Source: Candidatus Ancillula glyptotermitis (GTDB taxonomy: Bacteria > Actinomycetota > Actinomycetes > Actinomycetales > Bifidobacteriaceae). From it: a stretch of 51,739 bases of DNA. A program made the position numbers and the translations under genes. Positions 28,601-38,148 of the stretch are shown piece after piece (within the stretch, counting starts at the first letter, position 1; every line of letters begins with the position of its first letter). Below the pieces are notes generated by a model, which saw only the letters and a program-made list of their open reading frames with translations, had not been told where the DNA came from and searched no databases. The stretch covers positions 1 to 51,739 of the forward strand of contig JAIRWY010000082.1 in the NCBI GenBank assembly GCA_031268675.1, written 5' to 3'.

Positions 28601-30754
28601 ATGCCAAAGAACGCAAGTAAAAAAATATCAGGAAAAGTTGCTGGCTTTGCAAATAGGTCGAAGTTTACGCTTTTCCTGGTTCTTGTGTTGTTATCAGTAG
28701 GTGGCGGAATTATTGGAACTGGATTTTTAGTTCCTATTGCGTTCGTGTTTAATCATGTAAAAGATACTGCAGATGATTTATTCAACGACATAGATATAGA
28801 AGAGTATAGTGGACTGCTTTCTTCGCAGACTGTTATGTATGCAAATGATGGTCAGACTGTGCTTGGAACTTTCTATGCACAAGATAGAATAATTGTTCCC
28901 TTGTCTAGTATATCAAAGAACTTGCAGAATGCGGTTATTGCGAGGGAAGATAAGAGATTTTATTCGCATGCAGGAATAGATTTGTATGGAACTGCTAGAG
29001 CGTTTGTTGTCTCATATTTTGGTGGATCTGATGGACAATTGCAAGGTGGTTCAACGATTACGCAGCAGTATGTAAAAAACCTATTAGTTGATAATGCACT
29101 TCAAAGTGGAGATCCGATTGCGCAGTATCATGCGAAGGAACAGACATTATATCGTAAACTAAAAGAAGCAAAATACGCATATGAACTTGAAAATAAACTA
29201 TCTAAAGACCAAATTCTTGAGGGATATCTTAATGTTGCTCCTTTTGGTCCAAATGTTTATGGTGCAGAAAGTTCTGCAAGGCGGTATTTTTCAAAGAGCG
29301 CATCAGATTTAACACCTGGAGAAGGTGCGCTTATTGCTGGTATTACTAAGTCACCAGTTAATTACGATCCGTTGACACACCCAGAGGTAGCACAGGAACA
29401 GCGCGATATAGTTCTTCGCTTGATGTGTGAACAAGGTTTTATAACTGTTGCTGAGCGCGATGCGGCTGTTGCGCAAAATGTTGTAGATATGCTACATGTA
29501 CAAACTATTCCAGTTGGATGTCAAAGTGCTGCTGGTGCTGCATTTTTCTGCGACTATGTAACTAACGTAATCTTGAATAACGAGAAATTTGGGAGAACAA
29601 AAGCTGAGAGAAGACGGTTCCTGTATCAGGGTGGGTTAAAGATCTATACAACTCTGGATAAGCATTTTCAGACAAATGCAGAAGCTCAAACAGTTAGTTC
29701 AATTCCACCAGATGATTCTTCAGGTCTGGAAATTGCGATAACAACTGTTGAACCTGGTACTGGCAAAATTCTAGCAATGGCACAGAATCGTCCTTATAAT
29801 GCTTCGCAGACTGATAAAAATGCACTTGATACTTCAATAAATTATAATGCTGGGCAAGATATGGGCGGTAGTATTGGATTTTCACCTGGCTCGACGTTTA
29901 AGCCGTTGATATTGACAGATTGGCTAAAAAATGGTCATTCATTAAATGAGTCGTTCACTAATGTGCGATATCCTTTTGCTCCTTCACAATTTGCATGTGG
30001 ATTACCTGGTGAGTATTTTGCTCCTAAAAATGCAGATGGGTCAATATCATACCAAACACCTTTGATTGCATTGGAGCGCTCAACGAACGTATCATTTGTG
30101 CATATGGGGACTATTCTTGGGCTTTGTTCAATTGTCAAAACCGCAAGAGAAATGGGTTTTTCAGATTCTAGAACTGGGGGAGATCCTGAGATGTATCCAT
30201 CATTTTTGATTGGCTCTATGAATTCAACTCCTTTGACTATGGCAAATTCTTATGCAACTATTGCTTCTGGCGGAACTCACTGCTCGCCAATTGCTATCAC
30301 CAAGATTATTGACTCTAAGGGCGATGAGCACCCCATTCCATCTGCAAACTGCAAAAAAGTGCTAGAAGATGGAGTTGCCAACACGATGATGTACGCCTTA
30401 CATGCATCTGCAACACTAGGTTTAGCCAAGACCGCTAATATTCCAGGCTTTGACGCAGGTATTAAAACAGGAACTTCAGAAGACGCAACGCATTTATGGA
30501 CAGTTGGTTTTGTTAAACAAGCTTCATCTGCACTTTGGATTGGAAATGCGCAGTATGATGTTCCTATAATCAGCCAGCGCATTGGAGGGCAGTCAAATTA
30601 CTGGAACAGTTCAAATTTACCTGCGCCTATTTGGCAGAAGTATATGGTAAATTCGCTTAAAGATGCTGGATATACAAATCAAGCATTTCCTGCTCCAGAA
30701 AAAGCTCTTTTGGCATATACATCTAGTTACGCATCTTCAGGAAAATCACAATAG
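28601..30754 (+). CDS. Class A penicillin-binding protein (bifunctional transglycosylase/transpeptidase)
   Basis: A 717-residue peptidoglycan synthase. The ATG at 28601 is preferred over an in-frame TTG at 28595 because AGG at 28592-28594 is correctly spaced. One membrane anchor lies at about residues 25-50. The GT51 transglycosylase follows, with REDKRFYSHAG near 113 (catalytic Glu) and GGSTITQQ near 149. The transpeptidase has SPGSTFKP near 427 (SxxK), STN near 493 (SxN) and KTGT near 621. All catalytic motifs are intact. It polymerises and cross-links the wall outside the membrane. It probably shares the flavodoxin promoter. The C-terminal tail is short, with no PASTA domain visible. Confidence 0.95.
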   Translation: MPKNASKKISGKVAGFANRSKFTLFLVLVLLSVGGGIIGTGFLVPIAFVFNHVKDTADDLFNDIDIEEYSGLLSSQTVMYANDGQTVLGTFYAQDRIIVPLSSISKNLQNAVIAREDKRFYSHAGIDLYGTARAFVVSYFGGSDGQLQGGSTITQQYVKNLLVDNALQSGDPIAQYHAKEQTLYRKLKEAKYAYELENKLSKDQILEGYLNVAPFGPNVYGAESSARRYFSKSASDLTPGEGALIAGITKSPVNYDPLTHPEVAQEQRDIVLRLMCEQGFITVAERDAAVAQNVVDMLHVQTIPVGCQSAAGAAFFCDYVTNVILNNEKFGRTKAERRRFLYQGGLKIYTTLDKHFQTNAEAQTVSSIPPDDSSGLEIAITTVEPGTGKILAMAQNRPYNASQTDKNALDTSINYNAGQDMGGSIGFSPGSTFKPLILTDWLKNGHSLNESFTNVRYPFAPSQFACGLPGEYFAPKNADGSISYQTPLIALERSTNVSFVHMGTILGLCSIVKTAREMGFSDSRTGGDPEMYPSFLIGSMNSTPLTMANSYATIASGGTHCSPIAITKIIDSKGDEHPIPSANCKKVLEDGVANTMMYALHASATLGLAKTANIPGFDAGIKTGTSEDATHLWTVGFVKQASSALWIGNAQYDVPIISQRIGGQSNYWNSSNLPAPIWQKYMVNSLKDAGYTNQAFPAPEKALLAYTSSYASSGKSQ

Positions 30755-30802
30755 TGGCTCTGACATTCAGTTTATTAACATTCTCTAGGCTGTATTTTCA
30801 AA

Positions 30803-30825
30803 ATGTCATAGGGGTGTTGTATAAT
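30803..30825 (+). promoter_or_regulatory. PafBC-type DNA-damage promoter of recA
   Basis: ATGTCATAG (30803-30811), exactly 8 bp, then TATAAT (30820-30825). This matches the mycobacterial RecA-NDp pattern tTGTCRgtg-N8-TAnnnT recognised by PafBC, with the TGTCR core fully conserved. There is no good classical -35; TTCAAA at 30797-30802 is the nearest. I see no LexA-type palindrome. Confidence 0.65.
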
Positions 30826-30864
30826 GTCATCAACAAGAAATTTAGATTAGTGGAAGGATAAAAT

Positions 30865-32022
30865 ATGGCTAGTATTAGTAGTTCGTTTGATAGTTTACGC
30901 AGTAGTTCTCAGAGAAGTTCAACTGAACGCGCTGAAGCTCTAAAAGTTGCTATGGCTCAGATTGAAAGGAGTTACGGTAAGGGTTCCGTTATGCGCTTAG
31001 GGGATGATGTTCGTCGAAAAGTTCCAGTTATATCAACTGGCTCGACAGCACTTGATATCGCTCTTGGTATAGGTGGGCTTCCTCGCGGTCGTGTTATTGA
31101 GATTTTTGGTCCAGAAAGTTCTGGTAAAACAACTTTGACTTTGCATGTAATTAGCGAGATTCAGAAAACTGGTGGTATTGCAGCATTTATAGACGCAGAA
31201 CATGCACTAGATCCAGAATATGCACGCAAATTGGGCGTAAATACAGACGAGTTGATTGTTTCTCAGCCAGATACTGGAGAGCAAGCACTTGAAATAGCGG
31301 ACATGTTGATAAGGTCAGGTTCAATTGATGTTGTTGTAATTGACTCAGTTGCTGCATTAGTTCCTAAGGCGGAAATTGAGGGCGATATGGGTTCAAGTCA
31401 TGTTGGTCTGCAGGCGCGGTTAATGAGCCAGGCACTTAGGAAGATAACTGGTGCATTAAGCGCAACAGGAACAACTGCAATTTTCATCAACCAGCTGCGT
31501 GAAAAGATAGGTGTTATGTTTGGATCACCTGAAACAACAACTGGTGGAAAGGCACTGAAGTTTTTTGCATCTGTTCGTATGGACATCCGAAGAATAGAGA
31601 CGCTTAAGGATGGTACTGATTCAATTGGTAATCGCACAAAGGTTAAGATTGTCAAGAACAAGATGGCTCCACCGTTTAAAATTGCAGAGTTTGATATTTT
31701 ATACGGTGAAGGTATTTCGCGCGAGGGCGGGATTATTGATATAGCATCATCGGTTGATATTGTCAAGAAAGCTGGCTCTTGGTACACTTATGAAGGCGAT
31801 CAGCTAGGACAAGGCAAGGAAAATGCTAGGCAGTTTCTTAAGCAGCATCCTGAAATTAGAGACGAGATTGAAGGAAAAATCTTTAAGCACTTTGAAATTG
31901 GTCAAGTAGAAAGCAATTCTGCTGATGGAGATAAAAGTACTGCTGATGTACAACCAGTAGAAACAAAGGCTGCGGTTCGGAGGAAGGTGGTAGAAAGTAC
32001 AGCATCTGAGAAGACAAAGTAG
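30865..32022 (+). CDS. recA: Recombinase RecA
   Basis: A 385-residue RecA that forms filaments on single-stranded DNA, catalyses strand exchange in repair and stimulates LexA cleavage. Walker A is GPESSGKTT near residue 82. [11 protein letters not shown] forms Walker B, and the DNA-binding loops include the [21 protein letters not shown]-type region. The sequence is full length with no intein. The start is set by GGAAGG at 30852-30857. The C-terminal tail (about 330-385) is variable. recX follows after 5 bp. Upstream lies a PafBC-like promoter. Confidence 0.98.
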   Translation: MASISSSFDSLRSSSQRSSTERAEALKVAMAQIERSYGKGSVMRLGDDVRRKVPVISTGSTALDIALGIGGLPRGRVIEIFGPESSGKTTLTLHVISEIQKTGGIAAFIDAEHALDPEYARKLGVNTDELIVSQPDTGEQALEIADMLIRSGSIDVVVIDSVAALVPKAEIEGDMGSSHVGLQARLMSQALRKITGALSATGTTAIFINQLREKIGVMFGSPETTTGGKALKFFASVRMDIRRIETLKDGTDSIGNRTKVKIVKNKMAPPFKIAEFDILYGEGISREGGIIDIASSVDIVKKAGSWYTYEGDQLGQGKENARQFLKQHPEIRDEIEGKIFKHFEIGQVESNSADGDKSTADVQPVETKAAVRRKVVESTASEKTK

Positions 32023-32027
32023 TATAG

Positions 32028-32591
32028 ATGGTTTATGGAAAACTCCGCGAGATGGGCGCAGATTTATATACTGATGATGAATTTGAAGTGAAGGCATATG
32101 AAAGTGCGCTTAGGAGCTTGAGTATGAGCGCAAGTAGTTGTGGAAAAATGCGCGATAAGTTGCAGAAACGAGGTTTTTCTCAGGTTATTGTGAATTCAGT
32201 GCTTGCCAAGCTTCAGGAACAGGGTCTTTTAGATGATGAGGAATATGCGAAGAGTATTGTAAAGCATGAACTTTTTGTTTATTGCAGGTCTAAGAAATTG
32301 GCTGGATTGAAACTTAAATCCTTAAAAATAGATGAGTGGATTATCCAAGATGCTCTTGATAGTGTAGAAGATACTGAAGTGTTTAGAATTCATACTGAGT
32401 TTATTGACTGTGCAATTAGTCGTATTCTTGAGTCGCTAAAACAAAGACAACTAGATGAAGAGTCTCGTGGCTTTGAGCTACAAAAAGAGTTTAGAAAATT
32501 GCTTGGTAAAGCTGCCAGAAAAGGTATATCGCATGAATTAGTAAATAGACGGTGGAGGGAACTTTGTAATCTAAGTGACTGGGATTTATAA
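32028..32591 (+). CDS. recX: Regulatory protein RecX
   Basis: A 187-residue RecX, the usual partner directly after recA, which caps or destabilises RecA filaments. The helical three-repeat fold is visible: AYESALRSLSMSASSCGKMRDKLQKRGF, then VIVNSVLAKLQEQGLLDDEEYAKSIVKHE (only short cores matter: KRGF and GLLDDEEYAKS). The gene starts 5 bp after recA and is presumably translated from the same message. The length is typical for actinobacteria. The last third is less conserved, with a Lys/Arg-rich segment. Confidence 0.9.
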   Translation: MVYGKLREMGADLYTDDEFEVKAYESALRSLSMSASSCGKMRDKLQKRGFSQVIVNSVLAKLQEQGLLDDEEYAKSIVKHELFVYCRSKKLAGLKLKSLKIDEWIIQDALDSVEDTEVFRIHTEFIDCAISRILESLKQRQLDEESRGFELQKEFRKLLGKAARKGISHELVNRRWRELCNLSDWDL

Positions 32592-32643
32592 AATGCTTGT
32601 TGTTTGTATGAGCGAAGCTTTATAGTTATTGGTGTATAAAATG

Positions 32644-32652
32644 TGGTATAAT
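32644..32652 (+). promoter_or_regulatory. Extended -10 promoter directly upstream of a leaderless GTG
   Basis: TGGTATAAT at 32644-32652. The surrounding TGTGGTATAAT is identical to the rplU and crgA -10 regions. Six bases separate it from an in-frame GTG at 32659, so the message would be leaderless. No clear -35 is present. Confidence 0.6.
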
Positions 32653-32658
32653 GCAAGT

Positions 32659-33846
32659 GTGTATCAAGAAAAGTTGGAGCATATTATTCAAAAAATGCGA
32701 TCGGACAGTGGAGTGCTTACTAGTGAGGCATTTATTAAGATGTTCACGATGCTGTATACTAAACTTGTGCAAGGTGTTGATGACGCATATATACGAGAAG
32801 ATGATATAGAGCCAGTTACGGATATCTGCGAGATCGATTCAATTGCAAATAGTAGTGATAAACTAAACTTGGATTTAATCAGCAAAGTTGTTGTTGTAAA
32901 ACTTAATGGTGGATTAGGGACTACTATGGGGTTGAATAAAGCAAAGTCGTTACTTCCAGTTGTTGAAAATAATGGGCATGAATTAACTTTTCTTGATATT
33001 ATTGTGCAGCAGATTCTCAAACAAAGAGAGAAATATTCGGTAAATATACCGCTTATTCTTATGAACAGCATAAATACTTCTGTAGATACGCTTAAGCATC
33101 TTGAGAAATATCCAAATTTGTGCGTTGATTCAATTCCTCTACAGATTATGCAACATTATGAGCCTAAAATTAGTATTGATTCGCTTGATGTTGTTAGTTA
33201 TCCTGAAAATCCTAGACTTGAGTGGTGTCCACCTGGTCATGGTGATTTTTTCACGGCTATATATGATAACAACATTTTGAAAACACTAGTTGATGCTGGT
33301 CGTAAGTATGCATTTATTTCGAATTCTGATAATTTAGGCGCAGTTTTTGACCCGCATATTTTAGATGTTTTTGCTAATTCAGGTGCTGGAATTATGCTGG
33401 AGCTTACAGATAAAACTGTAGATGATATAAAAGGTGGGCATATTGTGAAGTTACCCAATGGGCAGCTTGTATTAAGAGAGGTTGCTCAAATACATCCAGA
33501 TGATCATGCGCGTGCAGTAGACTTAAAAAGACATCCATATTTCAACACAAATTCATTGTGGATAGATCTTGAACAGTTATATGACAAACTTGTGGAAAGT
33601 GGAGGTATTTTGGACTTGCGGCTTATAAAGAATATAAAAACCGTAAATCCTGTCAATGCACAAACTCAGAAAATAATACAACTAGAAACTGCAATTGGCT
33701 CGGCAATAAGTTGTTTTTCAAATTCAACTGCCATCAAAGTGAGTAGAGATAGATTCATTCCTGTTAAGACAACTGATGATTACAACAACATTCGTTCAAC
33801 TAATTATGGTTTGGACTCTGGATTTCGCCTAAGGAGATTGAAGTGA
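32659..33846 (+). CDS. UTP-glucose-1-phosphate uridylyltransferase, UGP2-like family
   Basis: Makes UDP-glucose from UTP and glucose-1-phosphate in the cytoplasm. KLNGGLGTTMGLNKAKSLL near residue 84 is the nucleotide-binding loop of the eukaryote-like UDPGP family, which bifidobacteria use in place of GalU. FISNSDNLGA and HPYFNTNSLW are further family motifs. About 395 residues, slightly short for the family. I chose the GTG at 32659 because an extended -10 lies 6 bp upstream. An ATG at 32641 in the same frame would begin before the predicted transcript. The 3' end overlaps pafB by 4 nt. Confidence 0.9.
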   Translation: MYQEKLEHIIQKMRSDSGVLTSEAFIKMFTMLYTKLVQGVDDAYIREDDIEPVTDICEIDSIANSSDKLNLDLISKVVVVKLNGGLGTTMGLNKAKSLLPVVENNGHELTFLDIIVQQILKQREKYSVNIPLILMNSINTSVDTLKHLEKYPNLCVDSIPLQIMQHYEPKISIDSLDVVSYPENPRLEWCPPGHGDFFTAIYDNNILKTLVDAGRKYAFISNSDNLGAVFDPHILDVFANSGAGIMLELTDKTVDDIKGGHIVKLPNGQLVLREVAQIHPDDHARAVDLKRHPYFNTNSLWIDLEQLYDKLVESGGILDLRLIKNIKTVNPVNAQTQKIIQLETAIGSAISCFSNSTAIKVSRDRFIPVKTTDDYNNIRSTNYGLDSGFRLRRLK

Positions 33847-34652
33847 AGATTAGTGCAAGCGAACGTGTAATTGGGCTAATGCTGATTCTTGTTAATTCGC
33901 GGCATCCACTAGAAAAGGAGGAGATTTTCAAACTACTACCAGCATACAAAAATACAACCCAGAGTAAACAAGCATTAGATAGAATGTTTGCAAGAGATAA
34001 AGAGATTTTGCGTAAACTAGGATGTAATTTAGTTGTTACTGAAGTTAAAAATGAAGCTGGAAATAGTTTTAAGTATTATATAAATGTAGCTACTAATTTG
34101 AACTATATTGCTGTAACTGACTGGCAAAAGTCTCTAATTCGTTCAATTTCCAACATTTGGGATGATGATGACATTACAAATGCAATAGAATGCGCAATAG
34201 AAAAGTTAATGCCAATAAATAGTGTAGATAAACAGGTTGTTGCTAACTCTAACTCTCTTGATAGTGTATTTATAAAACTAAAAGCAATTGGTAGACATTC
34301 AAAGATGATTATACAAGCTATAAGTTCCAAAAAGGCGCTGGTCATACAATATTTTAATAAATATGTGCAGATTTATCCTCTACAGTTAATTTACCGTAAT
34401 AATAGTTGGTATTTACTTGGTCTTGATATTGAGCAAAATAAGGCTAAAACATATAAAATTGAGAGAATTAGCGAAATTACCAAAGTGTATGACTATAACT
34501 ACACGGGTGATGTTGACTTTGATAAACTACAACTGTTTTCATACAACAGTCAAGAAGATGAGGTTAGTAGAACTGAAAAAGATGAAGGTGTGATGAAATT
34601 AAAAGCTGAAGTTGTCTCAAAACTAGGAGGAAATGATGCGCAAGAATATTAA
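33843..34652 (+). CDS. pafB: WYL-domain transcriptional regulator, PafB-like
   Basis: 269 residues. An N-terminal winged-helix segment (ERVIGLMLILVNSRHPLEKEEIF) is followed by a WYL domain with SWYLLGLD near residue 190. In mycobacteria PafB and PafC form a complex that activates the LexA-independent DNA-damage response. The start is GTG with AGGAG upstream and a 4-nt overlap (GTGA) with the preceding gene. It overlaps pafC at its 3' end. The order pafB-pafC-helicase matches the mycobacterial pafBC-helY neighbourhood, although no Pup ligase gene pafA is seen here. The symbol rests on this context as well as on domains. Confidence 0.82.
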   Translation: MKISASERVIGLMLILVNSRHPLEKEEIFKLLPAYKNTTQSKQALDRMFARDKEILRKLGCNLVVTEVKNEAGNSFKYYINVATNLNYIAVTDWQKSLIRSISNIWDDDDITNAIECAIEKLMPINSVDKQVVANSNSLDSVFIKLKAIGRHSKMIIQAISSKKALVIQYFNKYVQIYPLQLIYRNNSWYLLGLDIEQNKAKTYKIERISEITKVYDYNYTGDVDFDKLQLFSYNSQEDEVSRTEKDEGVMKLKAEVVSKLGGNDAQEY

Positions 34653-35538
34653 GGAAGATGTTTTTCGGCAACTTGGCATTATATCTTATCTGTATGAGAA
34701 TGAAGAAGCCAAAATCTCCGAGTTATCTGAAGTATTTGGTGTATCAGAATCTGTGGTTATTGAAGATCTCAAAATTTTACAAGTTGCTGGAGATACGAAT
34801 GACATGTATTTAAATCAGAAGTTGATTTCATTTAATCCTGATTGGCTTGATGATGGCTGGGTTGAGTTATATGGTTCTTTTGGGATGGAAAGCGTTATTT
34901 CACTAGGCAATTTAGAAGTTTCATTACTAATAGCAACACTGAATATGCTTAGTGCAAGTATAGATAATGAAGAATTGAAAGCACTCGTAAATAAGCTAAA
35001 AGCAGTTAGTACTGGTTCTGATATAATTTCTGGGCAACCAGTTATTGCTAACGGCGATTTTATTTATACTACTTTGGATACTGCAACTAACCGTAATTTA
35101 ATAAGTTTTGTATATAGCGATAAGTTGCGTGAATTTTTCCCCTTGCAGTTTCGTATATATGCTAATAAATACTACATTTATGGGTTTGATGTTGAAAGTT
35201 CTAGTTATAAGTTGTATAATCCGCAAAAAATGCATGATCTGAAAATTCTTGACAAGAAACTTGAACTTCATCAATTGGACAACGGTGTGATAAGTACCTT
35301 ATGCGTAGAACTAGTTTTGGATAAAAAACACCAATATCTTATAGATCAGGTTCCTATTATTTCATCATATTATACCAAATCAGAAGATTTTGCCGCACTA
35401 CTTGGAGTTGGAAATATTGACTGGTTCAAGGAATTTTTATATGAGAATGCGTTTGCAATTAAGGAGCTTAGGGTTTTAGAGAAAGATAAGGAACAAGTTG
35501 ATGAAATTATTGAGTTGGTTAAGAATAGGTGCAAATGA
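34636..35538 (+). CDS. pafC: WYL-domain transcriptional regulator, PafC-like
   Basis: 300 residues from the ATG at 34636. A second ATG sits 3 bp earlier, but AGGAGG at 34625-34630 fits 34636 better. The N-terminus has a helix-turn-helix (ISELSEVFGVSESVVIEDLK). The WYL core is degenerate: YYIYGFD in place of WYLLGFD. It overlaps pafB by 17 nt and the helicase by 4 nt (ATGA), so the three are translationally coupled. It is likely the second subunit of the damage-response activator. The recA promoter upstream has the expected target motif. Confidence 0.8.
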   Translation: MRKNIKEDVFRQLGIISYLYENEEAKISELSEVFGVSESVVIEDLKILQVAGDTNDMYLNQKLISFNPDWLDDGWVELYGSFGMESVISLGNLEVSLLIATLNMLSASIDNEELKALVNKLKAVSTGSDIISGQPVIANGDFIYTTLDTATNRNLISFVYSDKLREFFPLQFRIYANKYYIYGFDVESSSYKLYNPQKMHDLKILDKKLELHQLDNGVISTLCVELVLDKKHQYLIDQVPIISSYYTKSEDFAALLGVGNIDWFKEFLYENAFAIKELRVLEKDKEQVDEIIELVKNRCK

Positions 35539-37682
35539 GCTGGATAGATGAATTTCAAGAGGTCCTAAATTTTAAACTTGATGAGTTCCAGGTTGAGGCA
35601 CTTGAGAGCATTAATCGTGATGAAAATTTGCTAGTTGCTGCACCGACTGGAGCAGGTAAAACAATAATAGGCGATGCTGCGATTTACTACAACTTGAAGA
35701 AAAGCACAGATAATTCCGTATATTATACAACTCCAATTAAAGCACTTTCCAATCAGAAGTATAATGAGATGTGCAAGTCATTTGGAAGTGAAAATGTTGG
35801 ACTAATTACAGGTGATGTAGTTATCAACCGTAATGCTCCAGTGATAATTATGACAACAGAAGTTTTGCGCAATATGCTGTATTCAACTACCGCCGATGAC
35901 TTGAATGTCAAGTGCGTTATACTAGATGAAGTGCATTTTTTAGGAGATAAGGTGCGCGGGAGTGTTTGGGAGGAAGTTATTATACATCTTCCATTGAAAT
36001 GCAACATAATTTCACTTTCTGCAACAGTTTCAAATCTTGAGGAATTTGGTGGCTGGTTGGGTAAAGTGCGCGGTAATTGCAAGGTAATACTGACCGAAAA
36101 GCGTCCAGTTCCGTTGAAACAACTAGTTGCATTAGGAGGTAGTAAAAAGTGGTCAGTAGATATTTTAAGACTATATAAAAATGGTAGGCTCAATAGTGAA
36201 CTTGTCCACCGTATGTCTACACAGATGATGAAAGACAACTCATTTAGGCAGAAGCGTAGGGGAGTGGTTCGTTATAGTGCGGCAAAAAGTTCTGTAAAAC
36301 TACCAAGTAGAACTGGAGTAATTGAGAAGTTGAAAAATATGGACATTTTACCGTGCATATTCTTCATTTTCTCCAGAAAAGGCTGTGATGATGCTGTTAA
36401 CGCAATGATTAGATCTGGTATGGTGCTTACTACTAGTGAAGAGCGCTTGCAGATTGAAGACTATATTGAGAATAAGGTTAAGAAAAGGATTGATAAATCA
36501 GATTATACAGTACTTGGATTTTCAAAGTGGAAGGAAGCACTTGGTAAAGGATTTGCTGCTCATCATGCAGGATTTATTCCTGTATTTAAGGAGGCAGTTG
36601 AATATTTGTTCGAGCATGGAATTATTAAGGTTGTTTTTGCGACTGAAACACTTGCTCTTGGTGTAAATATGCCTGCTAGAAGTGTTGTTATTGAGAAGCT
36701 CAGCAAATATGACGGAACTGGACGAATTAAGCTTACTCCTGGTCAGTTTACACAACTAACTGGGCGAGCAGGTAGGCGTGGATTAGACAATATTGGTTAT
36801 GCGGTTGTTCTAAATGACTATGGTTTGCGACCGCGTGATATTTCATCACTTGCTTCAACTAGGGTTTATCCGCTAATTTCATCATTCATGCCTGGTTATA
36901 ATATGGCGTTAAACTTGGTGTATAAATCAGATATGGAATACGCAAAGGGGGTTTTATTAAAATCTTTTGCCCAGTATCAACTTGACCAAAAACTCAACAA
37001 GCTAAAAGAACATACAAATAGGAATAGCAAGACTTCAAAAGCAGTTGAATCGCAACTTGTTGAGGGAAATGTAATTGCTAGTAGATTTGAGAAGCTCTTG
37101 GCGGTCTTGAAAAAGTTTAATTATGTAGATGGCGGACCTAGTGTATATGAACTAACAGATAAAGGCAATGCGTTGAGAAACTTGTATTGTGAGCATGTTT
37201 TGGTACTTACAGAATGTATTGAACGCGGAATATTCCTAGAACTTAATCCAATAGAGTTTGTATCAATTCTGAGTTGTTTTATATCCGTTTCGCGAGGAAG
37301 TCAACTGCATAGTCTGCACTCAAAAAAAATTCCAGGCGGGGAGAACTCAAAACTCTTTAAATCTCTCACTAGACTTCTTGATGTGTATAAACAAATATAT
37401 CAGGTGGAAATTCGTGAAAAAATTCGTGCCAAAAGCGATGAAGTTGAGTTAAATTTTGCCTTAATTGCGCCTATTTTTGACTTTGCAAATAATGCATCAC
37501 TAGAAACTATTATTTCTTCTGATACTAAGAATATTTCACTAGGCGATTTTGTGCGTTGCGCTAAAGGTATTATTGACATTCTGCTACAAATGAGATACTA
37601 TTGCGATGGTGATATTAAAAAACTTGCAAATCAATCAATAGATCTTTTAGATCACGGAATTGTGTCGTTGTTTATGGAGTAG
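35535..37682 (+). CDS. helY: Ski2-like DEVH-box RNA helicase, HelY type
   Basis: 715 residues. Walker A is APTGAGKT near residue 37. Motif II is LDEVHFLGD, motif III SLSATVSN, and motif VI QLTGRAGRRGLD. A winged-helix and partial DSHCT-like helical region follows. It acts as an ATP-driven RNA helicase, probably in RNA decay or processing. The ATG at 35535 is preferred over a GTG at 35529; it gives the ATGA overlap with pafC. The protein is clearly shorter than mycobacterial HelY (about 900), with the accessory beta-barrel or arm region after the helicase core reduced. Adjacent pafBC supports the assignment. Confidence 0.85.
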   Translation: MSWIDEFQEVLNFKLDEFQVEALESINRDENLLVAAPTGAGKTIIGDAAIYYNLKKSTDNSVYYTTPIKALSNQKYNEMCKSFGSENVGLITGDVVINRNAPVIIMTTEVLRNMLYSTTADDLNVKCVILDEVHFLGDKVRGSVWEEVIIHLPLKCNIISLSATVSNLEEFGGWLGKVRGNCKVILTEKRPVPLKQLVALGGSKKWSVDILRLYKNGRLNSELVHRMSTQMMKDNSFRQKRRGVVRYSAAKSSVKLPSRTGVIEKLKNMDILPCIFFIFSRKGCDDAVNAMIRSGMVLTTSEERLQIEDYIENKVKKRIDKSDYTVLGFSKWKEALGKGFAAHHAGFIPVFKEAVEYLFEHGIIKVVFATETLALGVNMPARSVVIEKLSKYDGTGRIKLTPGQFTQLTGRAGRRGLDNIGYAVVLNDYGLRPRDISSLASTRVYPLISSFMPGYNMALNLVYKSDMEYAKGVLLKSFAQYQLDQKLNKLKEHTNRNSKTSKAVESQLVEGNVIASRFEKLLAVLKKFNYVDGGPSVYELTDKGNALRNLYCEHVLVLTECIERGIFLELNPIEFVSILSCFISVSRGSQLHSLHSKKIPGGENSKLFKSLTRLLDVYKQIYQVEIREKIRAKSDEVELNFALIAPIFDFANNASLETIISSDTKNISLGDFVRCAKGIIDILLQMRYYCDGDIKKLANQSIDLLDHGIVSLFME

Positions 37683-37793
37683 ATGGAATAAAAACTAGAT
37701 AATATGTGTTGTAATAATGTGGGCAAAGAAATTTAATTAAGGATTGACTGCAAAGATAAGAATTGGTTATAGGTAAAGAAGAGGTTGATTTTA

Positions 37794-38123
37794 ATGATTG
37801 ATGATGATGAGACAATTGGAATGATTCGCTATTCCGCAAGATTTGACGCTGCTTATATATGTGAAAATGAGCATGAAACTACAGTTACGCTTTCTACCGA
37901 TGCTGAAGTTCCACCAGATTGGGAATGTGCATCATGCGGTGAAATTGCAATCTTGAAGAATTCAAAAACTTCAATTTCCAGCAGGAGGAACGGTAAGTCA
38001 AAACATAGTACGCCTTGGGATAAACTTATGGAAAGGCGAGCACCAGAGGAACTTGAAGTTGCACTTAATGAACGCCTGAGAAAGCTTAAAACTGGTGAAG
38101 AAATTAGAATCTTCACAATATAG
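37794..38123 (+). CDS. rbpA: RNA polymerase-binding protein RbpA
   Basis: 109 residues. Actinobacteria-specific RbpA binds RNA polymerase and the primary sigma factor and stabilises the open promoter complex. Conserved features are the early MIRYSARFDAAYICENEHE strand region, the zinc site CENEH...WECASCG, TPWDKLMERR (sigma-interaction domain) and LEVALNERL near the C-terminus. The start is the ATG at 37794, with AGAAGAGG at 37777-37784 upstream; a TTG at 37785 is less likely. A possible weak -10 (TGTAATAAT) is at 37710-37718. It converges on the aldo/keto reductase gene with a 25-bp gap and no visible terminator. Confidence 0.93.
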   Translation: MIDDDETIGMIRYSARFDAAYICENEHETTVTLSTDAEVPPDWECASCGEIAILKNSKTSISSRRNGKSKHSTPWDKLMERRAPEELEVALNERLRKLKTGEEIRIFTI

Positions 38124-38148
38124 AACAACTGCTATTTAACATTATCTA

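Noticed and set aside
30755-30864. LexA-type SOS box upstream of recA
   Set aside because: No CGAAC-N4-GTTCG-like palindrome is present. The PafBC-type element explains the region better.
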